DNA of 12,463 nt. Origin: an uncultured Candidatus Planktophila sp. (GTDB taxonomy: Bacteria > Actinomycetota > Actinomycetes > Nanopelagicales > Nanopelagicaceae). The position numbers and the translations under genes are program-made. The stretch's first letter is position 1, and the number at the start of each line of letters is the position of its first letter. A model generated the notes under the pieces. The model ran no database searches. It was not told where the DNA came from and worked only from the letters and a program-made list of their open reading frames with translations. The DNA lies in contig CALEZA010000130.1 of assembly GCA_937927965.1 (NCBI GenBank), forward strand, positions 1-12,463, written 5' to 3'. This document shows, piece after piece, positions 7,018 to 12,463 of the stretch.

Positions 7018-7530
7018 ATGACCTCATTCCCTGAAGATGCCTTCAAGGATCTCACGGGGGCCAACGCCGAATACATCAAGAGCTTTAAGTATTCCGAGCT
7101 CACAGGTGTGGCTCAAAAGGGATTGGCAATCGTCACCTGCATGGATTCGCGTATCAATCCACTCTCAGTAGTCGGTATGCGTTCAGGGGATGCGAAGATT
7201 CTTCGCAACGCGGGAGCTCGTGTCACAGAGGATGTGCTCCGCACCTTGGTCCTAGCTACCTATCTCTTAGGAGTCAATCGAATCCTGATCATGCCTCACA
7301 CTGAGTGCCGAATGGCTGAGAGCACAGAAGAAGAAATCCACCAGCAAATTGATGAAGAGTTTGGTGTGAACACATCGAGTCTTGAATTTCGCACCACCAA
7401 TGATCAATTGGGAGAACTCAAGAAAGATGTGAACCGAGTTCGTTCATACCCACTTCTAAATCAAGGGGTGTCAGTGGGCGGTGCAATTTATGATGTGAAG
7501 ACAGGAAAGATTACGCCTGTCGATTGCTAA
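7018..7530 (+). CDS. Beta-class carbonic anhydrase (short, Rv1284-like)
   Basis: A 170-residue zinc enzyme interconverting CO2 and bicarbonate, probably in the cytoplasm since no signal peptide is seen. Zinc ligands are C41 in CMDSR (41-45), H94 and C97 in HTEC (94-97); the D43/R45 pair of the active site is present. IRNAG-like LRNAG (62-66) and the C-terminal GGAIYDVKTGK block (154-164) resemble the compact mycobacterial Rv1284 type rather than the longer plant or E. coli Can type. It may supply bicarbonate for carboxylases. The gene probably starts from a leaderless mRNA. It diverges from terC (191 bases between start codons), and its last 20 bases overlap the end of the convergent hydrolase gene, so read-through from either side would be antisense to the other. 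Confidence 0.92.
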   Translation: MTSFPEDAFKDLTGANAEYIKSFKYSELTGVAQKGLAIVTCMDSRINPLSVVGMRSGDAKILRNAGARVTEDVLRTLVLATYLLGVNRILIMPHTECRMAESTEEEIHQQIDEEFGVNTSSLEFRTTNDQLGELKKDVNRVRSYPLLNQGVSVGGAIYDVKTGKITPVDC

Positions 7531-8290
7531 CGCGCCTCATCGGCATCTTTGTTTGCGGATAACTCAGATCATTCAGGAAGTCACGAATTAACTGCTGGAA
7601 TAACTCAGGCTTTTCTTTATTTGCTTGATGAGAAGTTCCAGGCATCACGGCCAACTGTCCTTGCGGTAGAGCTTCAAAGAGTTCAATTGTGTGATGATGT
7701 GAAATAACATCATCATCTCCCACGAGTACTAAAGCAGGGCATTTTATTTTTGCAACATCTTCGATTGTGAATTCAGGTTCTGAATACCAGATCTTAAACA
7801 TCTTACGAATCTTCTCATCTTGAGTGTGTGGTGCATCAGGAGAGGTGCGAGCATACTCTTCTCGATCTTCCGGAGAGACATGACCGTCCCATTCAGGCAT
7901 GGGGAGAGTGCCACTGAAATGAAATAGCCCGCCGAAAATAACGAGTGATTTCACAAGATCTGGTCTGCGCAGTGCCACCATCAGAGAGATGATTGCACCA
8001 TCGCTATGGCCAATAAGGTGGACAGGTTCTTTTACAACATCTTCAAGGTATGAAATAGCTTCAGCACATTGAAATTCAAAGTGCATACTGCCTTCTCGAT
8101 CCCCTGTATATCCATGACCTGTGCGGTCATAGGCGAAGATATCGAATTTTCCTTCAACTGCGGGAAGAACTGTGTAATCCCAATGGTCGGTCTGACTGAG
8201 CCCTCCATGCATGAGGAGGAGAGCTTCACCATCTGCTGGCCAGTGAAAGGAGTAGGTCTGGTGACCGCGAAGATCAATATATTTCGGCAT
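7511..8290 (-). CDS. Alpha/beta-fold hydrolase, substrate unknown
   Basis: A 259-residue single-domain alpha/beta hydrolase without signal peptide or membrane segment. The oxyanion-hole HGG is at 28-30, the nucleophile elbow GHSDG at 94-98 with S96, the acid is probably D194 in GDDDVI, and the catalytic H221 lies in GTSHQANKEKPE. A short helical cap spans about 122-180. Sequence type recalls small esterase, lactonase or haloperoxidase-like members, but the substrate cannot be read. The ATG overlaps the stop of the NDH-2 gene by one base (TAATG on the minus strand) and no Shine-Dalgarno is evident, so translation is probably coupled to NDH-2. The last residues (about 243-259) look like a non-conserved tail and overlap the end of the carbonic anhydrase gene. 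Confidence 0.83.
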   Translation of the reverse strand: MPKYIDLRGHQTYSFHWPADGEALLLMHGGLSQTDHWDYTVLPAVEGKFDIFAYDRTGHGYTGDREGSMHFEFQCAEAISYLEDVVKEPVHLIGHSDGAIISLMVALRRPDLVKSLVIFGGLFHFSGTLPMPEWDGHVSPEDREEYARTSPDAPHTQDEKIRKMFKIWYSEPEFTIEDVAKIKCPALVLVGDDDVISHHHTIELFEALPQGQLAVMPGTSHQANKEKPELFQQLIRDFLNDLSYPQTKMPMRRVSNRQA

Positions 8291-9537
8291 TAATCGAGCG
8301 TATCCATGATGTGTCGATTGCCTCGATCAAAGGTCAGGTAGTTCCAAGTCCAGTCAGCAACTGTTCCCACTTTGTTGCGTCCACCTAGGAGATAGAAAAG
8401 GTGGAGGAAGAGCCATGCAAACCAAGCGGGTGCGCCAGCCATCTTGAAGTTACGGACCTGCACCACAGCTTTGTTACGGCCGATTGTTGCCATCGAACCT
8501 TTATCTCTGTATTTGAATGCTTCTAGCGGCTTTCCTTCAGCAAGTTTTTGAATCTGTCGAGCAACAAAGCGACCCTGCTGCATTGCAACTGGTGCCACCA
8601 TGGGTAAGAAGCGACCATCTGAACCCTTTGCTCCTGCAACATCTCCGATTGCCCAGATGTGTGGGTAGTGCTCGACCTGCAGCGTTGGTTCAACTGCAAT
8701 TCGTGAACCAACGATAGGTAGGTTTAAGGTTGAAGCAGTTGGCTCACCTTTCACACCTGCTGCCCAAATAGTGACTTCAGCAGGAATGCGATCTCCATCT
8801 TTAATATCAATTGTGCGAGAGTTAATTTGGCGGACTGCAGTATTTGTTTTTACGACAACACCAAGCTTTTGAAGATCTGCAACAGCTCTATCTGAGAGCT
8901 TCTCTGAAAACATTGGAAGGATTCGAGGTCCTGCCTCGATGAGATAGATATCAATGTGTTCAGCAGCATGCGCCATATCGTTCATAAGCGGGCCGCGCTT
9001 GAGTTCAGCTAGCGCTCCAGCCATTTCCACACCTGTTGGTCCTCCGCCGACTACTGCAATAGATAGTCGTGTCTCATCTTCAAATCGGCAGAGATCTTCG
9101 AATCGACGCATTACTTCAGCACGAATCATGAGAGCCTCATGAACATTTTTCATGCCAAGTCCATGTTCTGCCACACCAGGAACTCCGAAATCGGCAGTGA
9201 CTGAACCTAAAGCAACAATCAGGTGATCGAATTCAAGTACTTCAGATGAATCTAGCTTTACGGTTTTATTTTTATGATCGATGGAGATTGGAGATCCCAT
9301 TCGAAACTTCACACCAGTTTTGCGCAGTGCACCACGAACAGGGTGGACGACATGGTCTGCTGCAAGACCTGCTGTGGATACCTGATAGAGAAGAGGAAGA
9401 AATGTTTGGAAGTTGTGTCGATCGACGACAGTGACCTCAGCCTTGCCTGCCAACTTACGAGCAGCGCCCAGTCCACCAAAGCCTGCTCCGAGGATGACAA
9501 CCTTTGGTTTTTCGGTGCTTCGAGTGGTGGAGGACAT
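8290..9537 (-). CDS. ndh: Type II NADH:quinone oxidoreductase (NDH-2)
   Basis: A 415-residue flavoprotein that passes electrons from NADH to membrane quinone (probably menaquinone) without pumping protons. A first Rossmann fold binds FAD (GAGFGG, 17-22); a second binds NADH (GGGPTG, 164-169, followed by VEMAGALAEL). AIGDVAG (296-302) is the FAD-contacting GD motif, and APVAMQQGR (315-323) matches the AQxAxQ quinone-site signature. A hydrophobic, aromatic C-terminal segment (about 369-386) would anchor it on the inner face of the membrane. It is first gene of a two-gene unit with the hydrolase. The start is supported by a TAGACT -10 box 6 bases upstream, implying a leaderless mRNA. A related flavin dehydrogenase with another donor remains possible. 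Confidence 0.9.
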   Translation of the reverse strand: MSSTTRSTEKPKVVILGAGFGGLGAARKLAGKAEVTVVDRHNFQTFLPLLYQVSTAGLAADHVVHPVRGALRKTGVKFRMGSPISIDHKNKTVKLDSSEVLEFDHLIVALGSVTADFGVPGVAEHGLGMKNVHEALMIRAEVMRRFEDLCRFEDETRLSIAVVGGGPTGVEMAGALAELKRGPLMNDMAHAAEHIDIYLIEAGPRILPMFSEKLSDRAVADLQKLGVVVKTNTAVRQINSRTIDIKDGDRIPAEVTIWAAGVKGEPTASTLNLPIVGSRIAVEPTLQVEHYPHIWAIGDVAGAKGSDGRFLPMVAPVAMQQGRFVARQIQKLAEGKPLEAFKYRDKGSMATIGRNKAVVQVRNFKMAGAPAWFAWLFLHLFYLLGGRNKVGTVADWTWNYLTFDRGNRHIMDTLD

Positions 9538-9543
9538 GGAGTA

Positions 9544-9549
9544 AGTCTA
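9544..9549 (-). promoter_or_regulatory. -10 box for a leaderless NDH-2 transcript
   Basis: On the minus strand TAGACT (9549-9544) is followed by 6 bases and the NDH-2 ATG at 9537, the same geometry as the carbonic anhydrase gene. No Shine-Dalgarno precedes the ATG. The -35 would lie near 9567-9573 inside the neighbouring SDR gene and is poor. Confidence 0.6.
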
Positions 9550-9553
9550 GGCT
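9548..9553 (+). promoter_or_regulatory. -10 box for a leaderless SDR-DUF2867 transcript
   Basis: TAGGCT (9548-9553), 6 bases, then ATG at 9560: again TANNNT plus leaderless spacing. It shares the self-complementary TA at 9548-9549 with the opposing NDH-2 -10 box. The -35 would lie near 9524-9530 inside the NDH-2 coding start and is poor. Confidence 0.6.
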
Positions 9554-9559
9554 CAAGAC

Positions 9560-11059
9560 ATGCAGATGCAGAATCAGGACCGTCTCTACCTCGTCACAGG
9601 CGCATCTGGCTATGTGGGAGGTCGATTAGTCCGAGATTTACTCACAGATAAGAAGCGAGTGCGAGTATTTCTCCGCGATGCCAAGAAGATCGCGGGCCAG
9701 AGTTGGGCAGGCGATGTCGAAATTATCGAAGGCAATGCCAATAATCCTGATGATCTTCTCAAAGCACTCCACGGAGTACACACTGCTTACTATCTTCTCC
9801 ATTCCATTAATGTCTCCACCAACTTTGGGGATATTGAATCGGCTATGGCGCAGGGATTTGCAGCAGCTGCAGAGAAATCAAAGATCTCTCAAATCATCTA
9901 CCTCGGCGGTATTGCCAATGATGAGAATAGAAGTCGCCACCTCACATCTCGTATGAATACTGGTGTGCAATTGGCGTCAGGGAGCACACCTGTTCTAGAA
10001 CTGCGTGCAGGAATCATTATCGGATCAGGATCTGCCTCATTTGAGATGCTCCGACATCTCACACATCGCCTTCCCATCATGACCACTCCAAAGTGGGTTT
10101 CCAATCGCACACAACCCATCGCAATCCGCGATGTTCTCTACTACCTAAGATCTGCGGCGAATCTTCAATCGCCTGTCTCTCATGTTTATGACATCGGCGG
10201 TCCTGAAGTGGTCACATACGCAGAGATGATGCAGAAATTCGCCGCTATCTCAGGACTTCGCAAGAGAAAAATTATTCAAGTGCCAGTTCTCTCTCCAAAA
10301 CTTTCTAGTCTTTGGATCGGATTTGTCACACCAGTTCCCACTTCCCTTGCACGACCACTAGTTGAATCGCTCATCAGTGAAGTGGTTGTTGATTCTGCGA
10401 AACACATCAGTGCACTCATCCCAAACCCATCTGAAGGCTTGTTAACTGTGGCCCAAGCTATTGAATTAGCTTTGACCCGCACAGCGGAAAATCTCGTTGA
10501 CACACGCTGGTCTGATGCAACTTTTCCAACTGCTCCATGGCAGAAGGCACAGAGTGATCCAGATTGGGCAGGAGAGCTCACACTAAAAGATCATCGCGAG
10601 ATTACAACTGATGTTCCGTTGGAATTTATCTGGCGAGAGATTGAGTCAATTGGCGGAGATCACGGATGGTTTGGATCTGACTGGCTCTGGTATTTGCGCG
10701 GATTAATCGATCGCGCTGTTGGAGGAGTTGGACTTCGTCGTGGTCGAAGAGATCCACGATATTTACGAATCGGAGATAGTTTAGATTTCTGGCGAGTAGA
10801 AGAGTTGGTGAAAGAGAAGAAGTTGCGTCTCTATGCAGAAATGATTCTTCCAGGAAAGGCGTGGCTTGAATTCACGCTCTCTGAAAGAGATGGAAAGACC
10901 GTGGTTGAACAAGATGCACTCTTTGCACCTCGCGGTCTAGGTGGTCAGGTTTATTGGTATCTCGTATCACCGTTTCACTTCTTTATATTTCCAACGATGC
11001 TAAGAAATATCGTGAAAGCTGCGCGTAAATCTCACGCAACCTCCCACACTTTGTCGTAG
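9560..11059 (+). CDS. Atypical SDR / NAD(P)H-binding protein fused to a DUF2867 domain
   Basis: A 499-residue two-domain protein. The N-terminal half (about 8-310) is an atypical short-chain dehydrogenase/NmrA-like Rossmann domain with the glycine motif TGASGYVGG (13-21) and an LGGIAND segment (115-121). I see no canonical YxxxK catalytic pair, so it may bind NAD(P)H without classic SDR catalysis. The C-terminal part (about 336-488) is a DUF2867 domain, rich in Trp (WFGSDWLWYLRG, 370-381) with a GDSLDFW block (405-411) and a hydrophobic end (465-480). Such fusions are widespread in bacteria but the reaction is not established; a quinone, lipid or redox role is a guess prompted by the divergent NDH-2 gene. 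A second in-frame ATG is at 9566; I prefer 9560 because it sits at the predicted transcription start. Confidence 0.83.
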   Translation: MQMQNQDRLYLVTGASGYVGGRLVRDLLTDKKRVRVFLRDAKKIAGQSWAGDVEIIEGNANNPDDLLKALHGVHTAYYLLHSINVSTNFGDIESAMAQGFAAAAEKSKISQIIYLGGIANDENRSRHLTSRMNTGVQLASGSTPVLELRAGIIIGSGSASFEMLRHLTHRLPIMTTPKWVSNRTQPIAIRDVLYYLRSAANLQSPVSHVYDIGGPEVVTYAEMMQKFAAISGLRKRKIIQVPVLSPKLSSLWIGFVTPVPTSLARPLVESLISEVVVDSAKHISALIPNPSEGLLTVAQAIELALTRTAENLVDTRWSDATFPTAPWQKAQSDPDWAGELTLKDHREITTDVPLEFIWREIESIGGDHGWFGSDWLWYLRGLIDRAVGGVGLRRGRRDPRYLRIGDSLDFWRVEELVKEKKLRLYAEMILPGKAWLEFTLSERDGKTVVEQDALFAPRGLGGQVYWYLVSPFHFFIFPTMLRNIVKAARKSHATSHTLS

Positions 11060-11067
11060 GGCCAGTT

Positions 11068-11073
11068 TAAGAT
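11068..11073 (+). promoter_or_regulatory. -10 box for the DUF3263 gene
   Basis: TAAGAT (TANNNT) ends 7 bases before the ATG at 11081, placing the transcript start at or beside that codon. The earlier in-frame ATG at 11072 lies inside this box and would precede the transcript start, so 11081 is preferred. The -35 is not recognisable. Confidence 0.45.
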
Positions 11074-11080
11074 GGGTCAT

Positions 11081-11347
11081 ATGTCAGCGTTAGAGAACCC
11101 GTCAACACAAGGCTCCACCCTCACCGATCTTGAGACTCGTATTCTCGATTTCGAGCGAAACTGGTGGCGTTTTGCGGGAGCGAAAGAGAGCGCAATAAAA
11201 GAACTCTTCGACCTCAGCGCACCTCGTTACTACCAGCTCCTCAATGACCTCATCGATCGTGAAGATGCCCTCGAAGCATCGCCGATGTTGGTCAAGCGTC
11301 TGCGCCGCCTCCGTGAGGCCCGCATGCAGGCTCGCTCCGCACGATAA
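11081..11347 (+). CDS. DUF3263 small protein, actinobacterial, function unknown
   Basis: An 88-residue, helix-rich, soluble protein with the DUF3263 pattern: ILDFERNWWRFAGAKE near the start, then LFDLSAPRYYQLLNDLID, EDALEASPMLVKRL, and an Arg-rich end. The middle part (about 32-60) looks like a helix-turn-helix, and with the basic tail this suggests nucleic-acid binding, but no role is established to my knowledge. The family is largely confined to Actinobacteria, which helps place the organism. It starts 21 bases after the SDR-DUF2867 stop on the same strand, so it may also be read from that gene's transcript besides its own leaderless promoter. A start at 11072 would add three residues (MGH). 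Confidence 0.8.
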   Translation: MSALENPSTQGSTLTDLETRILDFERNWWRFAGAKESAIKELFDLSAPRYYQLLNDLIDREDALEASPMLVKRLRRLREARMQARSAR

Positions 11348-11368
11348 AGCCCTCCTCCACCTCTCCTT

Positions 11369-11397
11369 TTGCGCTTGGGAATACTCCCAACTACCCT
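11369..11397 (+). promoter_or_regulatory. groEL promoter
   Basis: TTGCGC (11369-11374) and TACCCT (11392-11397, TANNNT) are exactly 17 bases apart. The start would fall near 11404, within the left arm of the CIRCE operator, the usual arrangement for HrcA-repressed promoters. Confidence 0.55.
11375..11390. repeat. Perfect 6-4-6 palindrome in the groEL promoter spacer
   Basis: TTGGGA (11375-11380) and TCCCAA (11385-11390) are exact inverted repeats around ATAC. They fill 16 of the 17 bases between the groEL -35 and -10. No T tract follows, so it does not look like a terminator for the DUF3263 gene. It could be a second operator. Confidence 0.6.
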
Positions 11398-11402
11398 TGG
11401 CG

Positions 11403-11429
11403 TTAGCACTCACGGGTCGAGAGTGACAA
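11403..11429 (+). promoter_or_regulatory. CIRCE operator (HrcA binding site)
   Basis: The left arm TTAGCACTC (11403-11411) is identical to the CIRCE consensus. After exactly 9 bases comes the right arm GAGTGACAA (11421-11429), matching GAGTGCTAA at 7 of 9. It lies between the groEL promoter and start codon, so groEL should be repressed by HrcA and released on heat or protein-folding stress. hrcA itself is not in the window. Confidence 0.9.
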
Positions 11430-11436
11430 TCCCTAA

Positions 11437-12463
<1,027 letters not shown>

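Noticed and set aside
11375..11390. HspR (HAIR) operator at the groEL promoter
   Set aside because: HAIR is CTTGAGT-N7-ACTCAAG; here the arms read TTGGGA/TCCCAA with a 4-base gap, so neither spacing nor bases fit.
11348..11400. Terminator after the DUF3263 gene formed by the TTGGGA/TCCCAA palindrome
   Set aside because: No T tract follows on the plus strand, and the element sits precisely in the groEL promoter spacer.

Overview
The window looks like an ordinary stretch of chromosome from a low-to-moderate-GC actinobacterium. Supporting signs are the cysS-rlmB pair, a DUF3263 protein, a groEL with its own CIRCE operator and no groES, an actinobacterial-type tRNA-Thr, and several genes whose start codon sits 6-7 bases after a TANNNT -10 box (leaderless transcripts, common in Actinobacteria). 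The AT-leaning codon use and tight packing suggest a streamlined lineage such as freshwater Nanopelagicales (acI), but that placement is an inference. I see no phage, insertion sequence, CRISPR array or defence island.

Layout. Bases 1-2666 hold a plus-strand operon of cysS (5' end missing), rlmB and an SGNH/GDSL hydrolase, joined by overlap or a 3-base gap. Facing it is a solitary 1002-residue GH2 beta-galactosidase on the minus strand (2671-5679); its probable terminator lies inside the end of the SGNH gene. A plus-strand tRNA-Thr(UGU) follows at 5821-5895. It converges at 7 bases on a minus-strand TerC-family membrane protein (5903-6826), which has a structured leader. Divergent from terC is a short beta-carbonic anhydrase (7018-7530). 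It runs tail to tail, with a 20-base overlap, into a minus-strand operon of NDH-2 then alpha/beta hydrolase (9537 to 7511). Divergent from NDH-2 is an atypical SDR fused to DUF2867 (9560-11059). Next are a DUF3263 protein (11081-11347) and groEL (11473 to the window end).

The genes are mostly familiar; the interest lies in regulation. The terC leader resembles a yybP-ykoY manganese riboswitch. The 3' strand of its closing stem is also a perfect 9-base complement of the segment carrying the terC Shine-Dalgarno, which predicts a translational on-switch for a manganese exporter. The NDH-2 and SDR-DUF2867 genes start from divergent leaderless promoters whose -10 boxes share two bases, so polymerase should not be able to occupy both at once. 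The groEL promoter carries CIRCE at the transcription start and a perfect 6-4-6 palindrome in its -35/-10 spacer. No gene-free stretch exceeds 300 bases.
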